Assembly (NCBI GenBank): GCA_022599575.1
Contig: JAHZMA010000086.1
Coordinates: 62,001 to 126,000, forward strand
Length of the DNA stretch: 64,000 nucleotides
DNA from: Alphaproteobacteria bacterium
GTDB lineage: Bacteria; Pseudomonadota; Alphaproteobacteria; JABAAW01; JAHZMA01
Direction of reading: 5' to 3'
Positions 18,096 to 29,018 of this stretch are shown in pieces. The stretch's first letter is position 1, and the number at the start of each line of letters is the position of its first letter. The notes beneath the pieces are model-generated. The model was not told where the DNA came from. It did not search any database and saw nothing but the letters and a program-made list of their open reading frames with translations. Position numbers and translations under genes: made by a program.

Positions 18096-19246
18096 TGACA
18101 TTAATCGCATCAAACACCGCATTGCAAGAATTTATAGAATCATGCGATGGTGTAAAATTATTAGCAGTGGATACCGAATTTTTTCGCCGTTACAGCTATT
18201 ATCCTGAATTATGCCTGATACAAATCAATAATGGTAAGCAAGCCGTAACGGTTGATGTATTGGCTGAGGGGCTCGATATAACGCCATTGCTTGATTTACT
18301 ATATTGCGAAGATATTTTGAAAATTTTTCATTCGGCATCGCAAGATATTGAAATTTTTTGCAAATTACGTGATGGCAAAGTACCAACCCCAATTTTTGAT
18401 ACCCAAATCGCTTGCATGGCATGTATGGGTGAGGCGCAAACCAGCTATGAGCGTGTGGTGAAGAAATTACTCAATGTCACATTGGATAAAACCATGCAGG
18501 CTTGCGATTGGCGCACCCGTCCGTTAAGTCAAGAACAGCTTAATTACGCGCTTGCCGATGTGATTCATCTGTTACCGCTTTATGATAGATTATGCGATAT
18601 TATCAATGGTTTGGAGCGTATGGAGTGGCTGAAAGAAGAAATGGAGCGCATTGCCAACCCCGATAATTACCAAAAAGATTTGGATAATTTATGGCGCAAT
18701 ATTAAGGGCAAAAATCTGAAAGCCAAAGGGCTGGCGATTTTACAAAATATCGCCAAACAGCGCGAATTATTAGCCATGCGCTATGATGTGCCACGTAAAC
18801 ATATCATGCATGATGATGATTTAACCTTGCTTGCCCAAAAACCGCCCGCAAATTTACAAAAATTTTTAGCAAAAAATTGCCTCACCATGCGCCGTCTCAC
18901 TGATGATGATAGGCAAGAATTTTATCAAGCAATCATTGACGGCGCTGATAATAAAGATAACATTATATTGCCTCAAGCCAAAATACTGCCCGATACAGCG
19001 CAACAATTACAGATTGATATGTTGCGTATTGTCCGTCGTTTGGTGGCAGTAGAATTAAATATCACGCCAAAATTATTATGCGAACAAGATGATTTACAAT
19101 ATATTGTGATGCAAGCTGGGCAATTGCCTGATTTTCTTACATCGGGCTGGCGTTATCAGCATTTTGGCGAAATTGTAGAAAGCTTTATGCAAGGTGACTA
19201 TCAGATGGTGATACAGCAAGGCAATCCTGTTTTGCTGAAGGGGTAA
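18095..19246 (+). CDS. rnd: ribonuclease D
   Basis: RNase D is a 3'-5' exoribonuclease that trims tRNA and other stable RNA. The DEDDy exonuclease motifs are all visible: LLAVDTEFFRR (D, E), FHSASQDIEIF (D) and LNYALADVIHLLPLY (Y...D with the family spacing). HRDC-type helical sequence follows (about 205-290). ATG at 18095 is chosen for the TAATG coupling with ubiG and for the family-like start MTLIASNTALQEF. About 383 residues, normal. Its 3' end overlaps the convergent GNAT gene by 62 bp. Confidence 0.94.
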   Translation: MTLIASNTALQEFIESCDGVKLLAVDTEFFRRYSYYPELCLIQINNGKQAVTVDVLAEGLDITPLLDLLYCEDILKIFHSASQDIEIFCKLRDGKVPTPIFDTQIACMACMGEAQTSYERVVKKLLNVTLDKTMQACDWRTRPLSQEQLNYALADVIHLLPLYDRLCDIINGLERMEWLKEEMERIANPDNYQKDLDNLWRNIKGKNLKAKGLAILQNIAKQRELLAMRYDVPRKHIMHDDDLTLLAQKPPANLQKFLAKNCLTMRRLTDDDRQEFYQAIIDGADNKDNIILPQAKILPDTAQQLQIDMLRIVRRLVAVELNITPKLLCEQDDLQYIVMQAGQLPDFLTSGWRYQHFGEIVESFMQGDYQMVIQQGNPVLLKG

Positions 19247-19748
19247 GCTGCATTTTTACCAATGGTAATTTATGTTGCTTCAAGCCTTCGGTAATTTCTT
19301 GCCTGTTGGGCTGTGCGATAAGCTGAAAGCCATTTTTGTGATAAAATTGTTGCGCCCTTTTGTTACCCATCACCGCATAAATGATAATCGGCTTATTGGT
19401 ATCAAGTTTTTTCATCAGCAACCGATAAAATGCCTTGCCAATGCCCTTACCTTGATAATCACTGGCAACATACAAAGCAATAATCTCGTTTTTAATCAAT
19501 TCTACCGCTGCCCAACCGATAATATTACCCTGATATTCTGCCACCAAATGCGAATGGTTACCGCCTTTAATAGAATTGGCAAATGTTAGAATTTGTTGCG
19601 GACTGGTAAAATCTTGGTTCTGCACGGCTTGGCGATATTCGGGCTGGTTATAAGTGGCTTGCCATAGGATTTTACGTAAATCGCATATTGCCACAGCATC
19701 GTTGATGGTCGCGCCTCTGATGATGACTTTACCCGTAATATTTTGCAT
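19185..19748 (-). CDS. GNAT family N-acetyltransferase (first of a tandem pair)
   Basis: GNAT acetyl-CoA-dependent acyltransferase of unknown substrate. The acetyl-CoA binding motif A is clear: IIALYVASDYQGKGIGKAFYRLLMK is split as YVASDYQGKGIGKAF (Q/R-x-x-G-x-G/A) and the motif B region is NKRAQQFYHKNGFQLI. 187 residues. The last 20 or so codons lie antiparallel over the end of rnd, and the C-terminal tail there (PSAKQDCLAVSPSD) looks non-family, so the stop may have been lost and replaced downstream. The start directly abuts the stop of the second GNAT gene; no good Shine-Dalgarno. Confidence 0.8.
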   Translation of the reverse strand: MQNITGKVIIRGATINDAVAICDLRKILWQATYNQPEYRQAVQNQDFTSPQQILTFANSIKGGNHSHLVAEYQGNIIGWAAVELIKNEIIALYVASDYQGKGIGKAFYRLLMKKLDTNKPIIIYAVMGNKRAQQFYHKNGFQLIAQPNRQEITEGLKQHKLPLVKMQLTPSAKQDCLAVSPSDSHLA

Positions 19749-20420
19749 TTATTTTATCGCGTTTGGCGGGCGGCTCATCATATCGGATGGGAATATCTGC
19801 CCTTTATCAATATCCACATCTTGAAAACCAATTTTGCCAAAGCCCCTTTTTTGATAAAACGCAATCGCCTGATGGTTATAGCTTACCACCCGCAAATTAA
19901 TCGACAATGTTGCGTTCAAATATTCTTCCACCTGAGCAAATAATCTCTGCCCTATTCCTTTGCCTTGCTGATATGGGTCAACGTAAATGGTGGTCAGCAC
20001 ATTGCCACGCTTATTGGCACTGGCATAAGCAATTAATTGCTTATTAATGCCTTTGCCTTGTTCCATCAACCAAAATTTTTCAATATCAGCCTCGTCTGCA
20101 CCAATATCGCCAATCTGTTCCGTTACTTGACAATTAATCGCATAATTCTGTTGCGTCTCATTATTATTGGCATCATCACCCGTAAAGCCTTGCGCCTTGC
20201 CTGCAATTAAATCGCGATAATGCTGAATGGTTTGTGATGCGGTAAATTCAAATAGCTTTATCAGTAAATCGCGGGTAATGTTATATTCCGCGTTTGGATA
20301 AGTTGCCAACCATACTTTACGGCGCAATTTACAAATGGCAGGCGCATCTTTCGGCAATGCCTCTTTTATCTGGGCCTCTCTTATCTGGGCTTCTCTCATA
20401 TTGGTATTAGTTCTCATCAT
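19749..20420 (-). CDS. GNAT family N-acetyltransferase (second of a tandem pair)
   Basis: GNAT acyltransferase with motif A TTIYVDPYQQGKGIGQRLFA and motif B HQAIAFYQKRGFGKIG. The N-terminal segment DAPAICKLRRKVWLATYPNAEY closely parallels the neighbour's DAVAICDLRKILWQATYNQPEY, so the two are probably tandem duplicates. This copy has an insertion of about 45 residues (roughly 75-120). The extreme N-terminus contains REAQIREAQIKEA, from a 15-bp tandem repeat near 20365-20395. 223 residues; first gene of the pair, divergent from mdh. Substrate unknown. Confidence 0.8.
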   Translation of the reverse strand: MMRTNTNMREAQIREAQIKEALPKDAPAICKLRRKVWLATYPNAEYNITRDLLIKLFEFTASQTIQHYRDLIAGKAQGFTGDDANNNETQQNYAINCQVTEQIGDIGADEADIEKFWLMEQGKGINKQLIAYASANKRGNVLTTIYVDPYQQGKGIGQRLFAQVEEYLNATLSINLRVVSYNHQAIAFYQKRGFGKIGFQDVDIDKGQIFPSDMMSRPPNAIK

Positions 20421-20458
20421 TTTTGGACAATAAATTTTTTCGTATAATTGTTGTATGA

Positions 20459-21523
<1,065 letters not shown>

Positions 21524-21528
21524 AAATT

Positions 21529-22728
21529 ATGAATCTCCATGAATACCAATCCAAACAAATCTTAAAACAATATGGCGTTGCTACATTAGCGGGGGCGGTG
21601 GCTTTTACCACCAGCGAAGCAGTAGCGGCGGCAAAAACAGTTAGCGATAGCAATAATGTTTGTGCTGTCAAATCGCAAATCCATGCTGGCGGACGTGGCA
21701 AGGGTAAATTTACTCATGCCCTTAATGGTAAGGGCGGCGTACGCATTGCCACTAGCATTGATGATGTTCAGCAATATGCTGATGATATGCTCGGCAAAAT
21801 CTTGGTGACTGAACAAACGGGGGCTGTTGGTAAAAAAGTTGAAAAACTTTATATTGAAGCAGGATGTGCGATTGCCCGTGAATTTTATGTCAGCCTATTG
21901 CTTGATAGACAAACATCAAAAATTATGGTGATGGCATCAAGCGAGGGCGGTATGGATATTGAAGCGGTGGCTGAAGAAACGCCCGATAAAATTATCACCG
22001 CCCATATTGACCCTACTTTTGGCTTTAGTGGCAGTATTGCGCGTAAAATTGGTTTTGCGATTGGGTTGCAAAAGCAACATATAGCGGGTTTCACACAATT
22101 TTTAGGTGGGCTTTATCAAATGTTCACCCAAGAAGATTGCGCGATGGTAGAAATCAACCCGATGGTGCTCACCAAAACTGATGAGATTATTGCGCTAGAT
22201 GCCAAAGTCAGCATTGATGATAACGCGCTGTATCGCCATGCTGAAACGCTTGCCATGCAAGATAAAAGCGAAGAAGATGCAAGCGAGCTTGAAGCAAAAG
22301 AGCATGAGCTTAATTATATTCGACTTGATGGTGAGATTGGCTGTATGGTCAATGGTGCGGGCTTGGCGATGGCAACGATGGATATTATCAATATTTACGG
22401 TTCTAGCCCTGCCAATTTTCTAGATGTTGGTGGCTCAGCCACAGCAGAACGGGTGCAGAAAGCCTTTGAAATTATCCTTTCTGATGACAATGTGAAAGCA
22501 ATTTTGGTCAATATTTTCGGTGGTATCATGCGCTGTGATGTGATTGCCGAAGGCATTATTAATGCCGCCAAAGCGATTACCATAAAAGTGCCATTGATTG
22601 TTCGTTTGGAAGGCACTCAAGTTGAAAAAGGACGCGCGATGCTAGATGAATCTGGCTTAAACATCATCTCAGCAAGCTCATTAGACGAAGCGGCACGCAA
22701 AGCCGTTGCATCAGTAAAGGCAGAATAA
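21529..22728 (+). CDS. sucC: succinyl-CoA ligase (ADP-forming) subunit beta
   Basis: Beta subunit of succinyl-CoA synthetase, the TCA step of substrate-level phosphorylation. Starts [17 protein letters not shown], with the ATP-grasp elements [36 protein letters not shown] and the C-terminal [19 protein letters not shown] followed by [16 protein letters not shown]. 399 residues, typical. Five nt after mdh and 1 nt before sucD. No strong Shine-Dalgarno, so translation is likely coupled to mdh. Confidence 0.97.
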   Translation: MNLHEYQSKQILKQYGVATLAGAVAFTTSEAVAAAKTVSDSNNVCAVKSQIHAGGRGKGKFTHALNGKGGVRIATSIDDVQQYADDMLGKILVTEQTGAVGKKVEKLYIEAGCAIAREFYVSLLLDRQTSKIMVMASSEGGMDIEAVAEETPDKIITAHIDPTFGFSGSIARKIGFAIGLQKQHIAGFTQFLGGLYQMFTQEDCAMVEINPMVLTKTDEIIALDAKVSIDDNALYRHAETLAMQDKSEEDASELEAKEHELNYIRLDGEIGCMVNGAGLAMATMDIINIYGSSPANFLDVGGSATAERVQKAFEIILSDDNVKAILVNIFGGIMRCDVIAEGIINAAKAITIKVPLIVRLEGTQVEKGRAMLDESGLNIISASSLDEAARKAVASVKAE

Positions 22729-22729
22729 C

Positions 22730-23602
22730 ATGGCGATATTAGTTGATAAAAATACCAAAGTAATTTGTCAGGGCATGACGGGCAAACATGGCTCGTTTCA
22801 TACCGAACAAGCACTTGCTTACAACACCAAAATGGTGGGTGGTATATCGCCCGGTAAGGGCGGCACAGAACATTTAGGTTTGCCTGTATTTAATACTGTG
22901 CATGAGGCAGTTGCCCAAGTTAAACCAGATGCCAGCGTGATTTATGTGCCTGCGCCTTTTGCCGCTGATGCTATTATGGAAGCGATTGAAAGTGAGATTG
23001 AGCTGATTGTTTGTATCACTGAAGGCGTGCCAGTGATGGATATGGTGAAGGTGAAAGCGGCATTAAATGGCTCGCGCTCGCGTTTGATAGGACCGAATTG
23101 TCCGGGCGTTATCACACCCGATGCGTGCAAAATCGGCATTATGCCCGCGCATATTCACCAAAAAGGTAAGGTTGGTATTGTATCGCGTTCTGGCACACTC
23201 ACTTACGAGGCGGTGGCACAGACAACTGTAGTAGGTTTGGGGCAAAGTAGCTGTGTTGGCATTGGTGGCGACCCAGTGGCGGGCACCAATTTTATTGATG
23301 TATTGGATTTATTCTTTAATGATGATGAAACCGAAGCGGTGATTATGATTGGTGAAATCGGCGGTTCAGCAGAAGAAGAAGCGGCAGAATTTATCAAAAA
23401 CCATCCACGTAAAAAACCGATGGTTGGTTTTATCGCTGGCGTTACCGCGCCTAAAGGCAAAAGAATGGGGCATGCTGGCGCAATTGTTTCGGGTGGCAAA
23501 GGCACAGCAGAAAGTAAAATTTCTGCCTTAAAAGCTGCTGGTGTCGAAGTAACGCCCAACCCATCAAAGATGGGCGAAACACTTATTGCGCTTAAAAAAT
23601 GA
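22730..23602 (+). CDS. sucD: succinyl-CoA ligase (ADP-forming) subunit alpha
   Basis: Alpha subunit of succinyl-CoA synthetase, carrying the phosphohistidine. Seen: [19 protein letters not shown] (CoA-binding Rossmann start), [69 protein letters not shown] and the active-site His in [20 protein letters not shown]. 290 residues, typical. One nt after the sucC stop; followed by a 91-nt gap before sucA that may hold a second promoter. Confidence 0.97.
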   Translation: MAILVDKNTKVICQGMTGKHGSFHTEQALAYNTKMVGGISPGKGGTEHLGLPVFNTVHEAVAQVKPDASVIYVPAPFAADAIMEAIESEIELIVCITEGVPVMDMVKVKAALNGSRSRLIGPNCPGVITPDACKIGIMPAHIHQKGKVGIVSRSGTLTYEAVAQTTVVGLGQSSCVGIGGDPVAGTNFIDVLDLFFNDDETEAVIMIGEIGGSAEEEAAEFIKNHPRKKPMVGFIAGVTAPKGKRMGHAGAIVSGGKGTAESKISALKAAGVEVTPNPSKMGETLIALKK

Positions 23603-23619
23603 AAATATTAAAAAATAGT

Positions 23620-23648
23620 TTGTTATTCTTTCATTTTTTTATTACAAA
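23620..23648 (+). promoter_or_regulatory. possible internal promoter upstream of sucA
   Basis: TTGTTA (23620-23625), 17-nt spacer, TACAAA (23643-23648) in the AT-rich gap between sucD and sucA. Weak match; it would give a leader of about 40 nt. Confidence 0.25.
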
Positions 23649-23693
23649 CAATGAATGTTTTAATCACTGATATGAATTTTTAACAGGGTGTGA

Positions 23694-26633
23694 ATGATGT
23701 CAATTAATTTTATGAATGGAATGAACGAAACATTCCTGCTTGATTTATACCAAGAATATCTTAACTCACCGTCGAATGTTTCGGAAGATTGGCAAGAATT
23801 TTTTCAAAATTTTAATGAAACAAGTGATGTTTTTACCCGTGATAAGCAAGGTGCTAGCTGGAGTCCGCGTGATAGCCACATTATCGGCACCAATGGTAAT
23901 ATCAGCATTTCTGATGGATTTTTCAGTGCCGAACAATTACGTAAGAATCGAGAAGGGCAACCTTTTGATTTTGATGCCGAGAAATTTTTTGCAAAATTTT
24001 CTGGCAATGTGCAAAATGTGGGACGCGAAGGCGTTATCAATTCTATCAGAGCGGTTAGAATGATTCGCGCCTACCGTGTGCGTGGGCATTTGGCAGCTAA
24101 TCTTGACCCGTTAGGGCTTTATCAAAAAACTGAACATCCTGAATTGGATTATCACCATTACGGTTTTACCGATAGTGATTTAGGCACACAAATTTATCTT
24201 AATTACACAATGGGGCTTGAAAGCGCGACTTTGCGTGAGATTGTTGATAGGTGTCAGCAAACCTATTGTGGCAGTATGGGTGTGGAATATATGCATATTC
24301 AAAACCCTGAAGAAATTGTGTGGCTTCAAAAGCATCTTGAAACATCTGACGAGATTTTCAATTTTACAGACCGTGGCAAAATCGCCATTTTGGAGAGATT
24401 AACCGAGAGTGAAGGGTTTGAAAAATTTTTAGATAAACGCTACCCTGGCACTAAAAGATTCGGGCTTGATGGTGCAGAAACCACCGTGCCATTACTTGAA
24501 CAGATTCTGAAACGCGGCACACAACAAGATGTGGTTAATGTGGCAATTGGCATGTCGCATCGTGGCAGATTAAATGTGCTTGCCCATATCATGCACAAGC
24601 CCTATCGCGCGATTTTAGCAGAATTTCAAGGGCAATCGGCTAATCCCGAAGGTATGGCAGGCTCTGGCGATGTTAAATATCATTTGGGCACATCAGCCGA
24701 CCGCGAATTTGATGGCACAACCGCCCACCTTTCTTTGGCATCTAACCCCAGCCATTTAGAGGCAATCAATACAGTGGTGCTTGGTAAGGTGCGCGCCTAT
24801 CAGAAATTAGCAAAGGATAGACGGCAGGTGTTGGGCATTTTAATACATGGCGATGCGGCATTTGCGGGGCAAGGCATTGTTGCTGAAACTTTGATTGCCA
24901 GTCAATTAGATGGCTACCGTACGCATGGCACAATTCATGTGATTGTCAATAATCAAATCGGCTTTACCACAACGCCAGTGATGGCGCGCTCATCGCCCTA
25001 TTGTTCCGATATTGCCAAATCTATCGGCGCACCTATTTTCCATGTTAATGGTGATGACCCCGAAGCCTCTATGGTAACGGCACGGTTAGCGGTTGCCTAC
25101 CGCCAGAAATTCGGCAAAGATGTGGTCATTGATTTATGGTGCTATCGCAGGCACGGGCATAGCGAAATTGAAGAACCAATGTTTACGCAACCTACCATGT
25201 ATCGGCAAATCGCCAAACAGGTAAGCGCCCGCGAACAATATGCCAATAAGTTGGTTGCTGAAAATGTTGTTACACAAGCACAGGTCGAAAAAATGCAAAA
25301 AGAATTGCATGATAAATTAGATGACGCGTACAACCAAGCCAATAATTACAAACCGAACAAAGCCGATTGGCTTGAAGGTGAATGGCACGGCATGAAAGGT
25401 GGCAAAGATAGCGAAATTCCAACAACTGGTGTGCCAGATGCTTTTGTTAAGCAAATTGGTGATGCGTTAAGCCATGTGCCGAAAAACTTCCATCTTAACC
25501 ATAAATTAGAACGGTTTGTAGGGGCGCGTTCGAAAATGTTTGAAATTGGTGAAGGGGTTGATTGGGCAACGGGCGAAGCATTGGCTTTTGGGTCTTTATT
25601 ATGTGAATCAACGCCAGTAAGGCTTTCGGGTGAAGATTGTCAGCGTGGCACATTCTCGCATCGCCATGCGGTGCTGATTGACCAAGAAAATGAGGAACCC
25701 TATGTCCAGCTGAATAATATCCGTTTTGGGCAAGCGCAAATTGAAGTGCTCAACTCTCCCCTTTCGGAATATGGCGTGTTAGGGTATGAATATGGCTATT
25801 CTATGTCGGCACCAAATTCTCTCACCCTATGGGAAGCGCAGTTTGGTGATTTTGCCAATGGCGCACAGGTGATTTTTGACCAATTCATTTCATCAAGCGA
25901 ATCCAAATGGTTGCGGCTTTCGGGGCTAGTTGTGTTATTGCCACATGGTTATGATGGGCAAGGGCCAGAGCATTCTTCCGCACGGTTAGAACGTTATTTA
26001 CAGCTATGTGCTGAAGATAATATGCGGGTGTGTAATATCACCACCCCTGCCAATTATTTTCATGCGCTAAGGTTGCAAATACATTCTTCGGTTCGCAAAC
26101 CTTTACTCATCATGGCACCTAAAGCATTATTGCGGCATAAAAAATGCGTGTCGCCCATTAAAGATTTCAAAGATAATAGCAAATTTATGCCGATATTGCC
26201 TGATGATAGAGAAAAAAGCTTGAAGGATAAAGATATTAAGCGCGTGGTGCTATGTTCGGGTAAAATTTATTATGAGCTATTGGAAAGTTTGGAAGCCAAT
26301 AAAAATAACGATATTTACCTATTGCGCGTGGAACGGTTGCATCCCTATCCGAATGATGGAATTGTGTCGATGTTAAAACGTTTCAAAGATGCTGAAATCA
26401 TATGGTGTCAAGAAGAGCCCGAAAATATGGGGGCATGGCAATATATTGATAGAAGATTAGAAGCAAGCATGAAACAGGCAGGCTTAAAAGCCAGTCGCCC
26501 TGCCTATATAGGCAGAAAGTCTGCGGCCTCACCCGCCACTGGTAATGCGAAAAAACATGCTGAACAGCAAAAATTAATTGCTGATACGGTGCAAAATTTT
26601 AATGATGTTAATGAAAAAGATAGGAAAATCTAA
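23694..26633 (+). CDS. sucA: 2-oxoglutarate dehydrogenase E1 component
   Basis: Thiamine-diphosphate-dependent decarboxylase of the oxoglutarate dehydrogenase complex. 979 residues, normal. The N-terminal helix that binds the complex core ([20 protein letters not shown]), [57 protein letters not shown] and [19 protein letters not shown] are all present, as is [18 protein letters not shown] and the C-terminal PQEEPENMG-type end ([15 protein letters not shown]). AGGGTG lies before an ATGATG start (23694 or 23697). Overlaps sucB by one base (TAATG). Confidence 0.97.
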   Translation: MMSINFMNGMNETFLLDLYQEYLNSPSNVSEDWQEFFQNFNETSDVFTRDKQGASWSPRDSHIIGTNGNISISDGFFSAEQLRKNREGQPFDFDAEKFFAKFSGNVQNVGREGVINSIRAVRMIRAYRVRGHLAANLDPLGLYQKTEHPELDYHHYGFTDSDLGTQIYLNYTMGLESATLREIVDRCQQTYCGSMGVEYMHIQNPEEIVWLQKHLETSDEIFNFTDRGKIAILERLTESEGFEKFLDKRYPGTKRFGLDGAETTVPLLEQILKRGTQQDVVNVAIGMSHRGRLNVLAHIMHKPYRAILAEFQGQSANPEGMAGSGDVKYHLGTSADREFDGTTAHLSLASNPSHLEAINTVVLGKVRAYQKLAKDRRQVLGILIHGDAAFAGQGIVAETLIASQLDGYRTHGTIHVIVNNQIGFTTTPVMARSSPYCSDIAKSIGAPIFHVNGDDPEASMVTARLAVAYRQKFGKDVVIDLWCYRRHGHSEIEEPMFTQPTMYRQIAKQVSAREQYANKLVAENVVTQAQVEKMQKELHDKLDDAYNQANNYKPNKADWLEGEWHGMKGGKDSEIPTTGVPDAFVKQIGDALSHVPKNFHLNHKLERFVGARSKMFEIGEGVDWATGEALAFGSLLCESTPVRLSGEDCQRGTFSHRHAVLIDQENEEPYVQLNNIRFGQAQIEVLNSPLSEYGVLGYEYGYSMSAPNSLTLWEAQFGDFANGAQVIFDQFISSSESKWLRLSGLVVLLPHGYDGQGPEHSSARLERYLQLCAEDNMRVCNITTPANYFHALRLQIHSSVRKPLLIMAPKALLRHKKCVSPIKDFKDNSKFMPILPDDREKSLKDKDIKRVVLCSGKIYYELLESLEANKNNDIYLLRVERLHPYPNDGIVSMLKRFKDAEIIWCQEEPENMGAWQYIDRRLEASMKQAGLKASRPAYIGRKSAASPATGNAKKHAEQQKLIADTVQNFNDVNEKDRKI

Positions 26634-27904
26634 TGCCAATTGATGTTGTTGTCCCTACATTAGGTGAATCTGTAACCGAAGCGATTATTGCCGAATGGAA
26701 GTTTGCCGATGGTGATGCCGTTAAGCAAGATGATATTTTAGTAGAGTTGGAAACTGATAAGGTTTCGGTAGAAGTGGCAGCACCACAAGATGGTGTGATG
26801 CGAATAATGGCACAAAATGGTGCAACTGTTGCGGTGGGTGATGCGCTAGGACGAATAGAAGAAGGTAGTGGTGGCAATCAGCCTGCATCTCCTCCGACAC
26901 CGCCTGCCCCCGCACCGCAAGTAACACAACAGCCTGCACCACCACCTCCTGCGCCGCCCGCCCCTGCACCGCAAGTGGCACAGCCTGCACCACCACCTCC
27001 TGCGCCAATGCAAAATGTCAAAGCTGGTCCTGCCGTACGCCAAGCCATGCGTCAACAAGGTATTGAAGCGCAAGGCATCAAAGGTTCTGGCGCACATGGC
27101 AATATTGTTAAGAGCGATTTAGCAAATGTTGCCCGCCCAACAATGCACGCACCTGCAAATCCATTTGTTACTGCTGAATCTTTAGCCGAACGTCAACTGG
27201 ATCCGCGTGGTGAAGAACGCGTGAAACTGAGTAAATTACGGCAAACCATCGCCATAAGATTGAAAGAGGCACAGAATAATGCTGCCATGCTCACCACTTT
27301 TAACGAAGTGGATATGACGGCATTGATTGAATTAAGACGGCAATATAAAGATGCGTTTGAGAAAAAATATAACATTCGTCTCGGCTTTATGAGCTTTTTT
27401 GCCAAAGCGGCAGTGGCGGCATTGCACGAAATCCCATCGGTAAATGCTGAAATTTATGGCGATGAAATTATTTATAAAAATTATTACGATATTGGCATTG
27501 CGGTGGGGTCTAAACAAGGGCTTGTGGTGCCAGTGGTGCGCGATATTGATAAAATCAATTTTGCCAATATTGAAAATAAAATTCATGATTTTGGTGTACG
27601 CGCACAATCAGGGAAAATCACCATTGATGAGATGCGGGGCGGCACATTCACCATTACCAATGGCGGTGTGTTTGGCTCGTTGCTTTCCACTCCTATTCTT
27701 AATCCGCCACAATCGGCAATTTTGGGCATGCACCAAATACAGAAACGCCCGATTGTTAAAAATGATGAAATCGTGATTGCCGATATGATGTATCTGGCAC
27801 TCAGCTACGACCATCGTATTATCGATGGGCGCGAAGCAGTAACATTTTTGGTGCGTATCAAGCAATTGATTGAAGCACCATCACGCTTATTATTGGATGT
27901 GTAA
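26633..27904 (+). CDS. sucB: 2-oxoglutarate dehydrogenase E2 (dihydrolipoyl succinyltransferase)
   Basis: E2 core of the oxoglutarate dehydrogenase complex. An N-terminal lipoyl domain (lipoylated Lys in [11 protein letters not shown], about residue 43), a Pro/Ala-rich linker (83-125) with an internal duplication, an E1/E3-binding domain ([28 protein letters not shown]) and the catalytic domain ending in [15 protein letters not shown] (His and Asp of the acyltransferase). 423 residues. The E3 gene lpd, often next in line, is absent; prfB follows after 9 nt. Confidence 0.96.
   Translation: MPIDVVVPTLGESVTEAIIAEWKFADGDAVKQDDILVELETDKVSVEVAAPQDGVMRIMAQNGATVAVGDALGRIEEGSGGNQPASPPTPPAPAPQVTQQPAPPPPAPPAPAPQVAQPAPPPPAPMQNVKAGPAVRQAMRQQGIEAQGIKGSGAHGNIVKSDLANVARPTMHAPANPFVTAESLAERQLDPRGEERVKLSKLRQTIAIRLKEAQNNAAMLTTFNEVDMTALIELRRQYKDAFEKKYNIRLGFMSFFAKAAVAALHEIPSVNAEIYGDEIIYKNYYDIGIAVGSKQGLVVPVVRDIDKINFANIENKIHDFGVRAQSGKITIDEMRGGTFTITNGGVFGSLLSTPILNPPQSAILGMHQIQKRPIVKNDEIVIADMMYLALSYDHRIIDGREAVTFLVRIKQLIEAPSRLLLDV
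26930..27006 (+). repeat. repeat in the sucB linker
   Basis: A 26-bp sequence occurs identically at 26930-26955 and 26981-27006, a 51-bp (17-codon) period, encoding QPAPPPPAP units of the flexible E2 linker. Exact identity at nucleotide level suggests a recent duplication by slippage or recombination. Confidence 0.8.
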
Positions 27905-27913
27905 ATATCACCA

Positions 27914-29018
27914 ATGACCCCTCTTGAATTAAAGCCGATGGTGGAGGCGATTGAGCAAGCTATTGCGTTGCTAAGGGGGCATCTTTGACCCCGAACGCGC
28001 CGAACAACGCTTAAAAGAAATTGATGAATTAAGTGCTGCACCTGATTTTTGGAACAATCAAGAAGAAGCGCAAAATCTCATGCGCGAAAAGGCGCAATTA
28101 GAACGCAAACGCGATGAAATACGCGATGTAACCACCAAGCTAGAAGATGCTTTACTGTTATGGGAATTGGCAGAGCAAGAAAAAGATACCGCCAGTTTGC
28201 AAGAAGCCAGTGATGCGATAACCACACTTTCTAAATATGCCGCGCGTCGCCAATTTGAAATGATGTTTGATGACCCTGCTGATAGTGCCAGCACATTTGT
28301 GGCGATTCATGCGGGCGCTGGTGGCACAGAATCGCAAGATTGGGCGGAAATGCTGTTACGCATGTATTTGCGCTGGGCAGAAGCGCGCAAACATGAAACT
28401 GAGATTATGGAAATCACCGATGGTGAAGAAGCAGGCATTAAATCGGTTACAATCAAGATAACGGGGGCTTATGCTTATGGTTGGCTAAAACTGGAAACAG
28501 GAGTGCATCGCTTGGTGCGAATCTCGCCCTTTGATAGCAATGCCAGAAGACATACCAGCTTTTGCTCGATTGATGTCTATCCCGATATTGATGAAGATTT
28601 TGATGTTACGTTTGAAGAAAAAGATTTACGAATTGATACTTATCGGGCATCGGGTGCCGGCGGACAGCATGTCAATAAAACCGATAGTGCGGTAAGAATC
28701 ACGCATTTACCAAGCGGGATTGTGGTGCAATGCCAGAATGATAGGTCGCAACATAAAAACCGTGCCAATGCCTATAAAATGTTGCAAGCGCGCCTGTATG
28801 AGCAAGAAAAACGCGCCCGTAATGAAGCGAATCAGCAATCATATGACCAAAAAACCGATATTGCATGGGGCAATCAAATCCGCTCTTATGTGTTGCACCC
28901 TTACAAGATGGTAAAAGATACGCGCACCCAAGTGGAAACCAGTGATAGCAATGCGGTGCTAGATGGCGCGATTGATTTGTTTTTAGAGGCGGCACTCAAA
29001 GCGAATATGGGGGCATGA
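27914..29018 (+). CDS. prfB: peptide chain release factor 2, with programmed +1 frameshift
   Basis: RF2 ends translation at UGA and UAA. The first frame starts with ATG at 27914 (MTPLELKPMVEAIEQ) and hits TGA at 27986-27988 in the canonical context AGG GGG CAT CTT TGA C. Slipping forward by one base on CTT (27983-27985) continues as GAC at 27987 through to 29018. The joined product is about 367 residues. The RF2 tripeptide SPF (VRISPFDSNARR) and the GGQ loop (GAGGQHVNKTDSAVRITH) are both present. The internal AGGGGG 3 nt before CTT is the Shine-Dalgarno-like stimulator. In-frame annotation from 28080 alone would truncate the protein. Stop overlaps the permease start as ATGA. Confidence 0.97.
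27977..27989 (+). promoter_or_regulatory. RF2 autoregulatory frameshift site
   Basis: GGG CAT CTT TGA C, with the AGGGGG stimulator beginning just upstream at 27974. When RF2 is scarce, the ribosome pauses at TGA and shifts +1 so that full-length RF2 is made. The core CTTTGAC is identical to the well-known bacterial site; only TAT to CAT differs from the E. coli version. Confidence 0.95.

Noticed and set aside
28080-29018. Stand-alone prfB starting at the ATG at 28080
   Set aside because: This omits the conserved N-terminal domain; the upstream frame plus the CTTTGAC shift site restores it.
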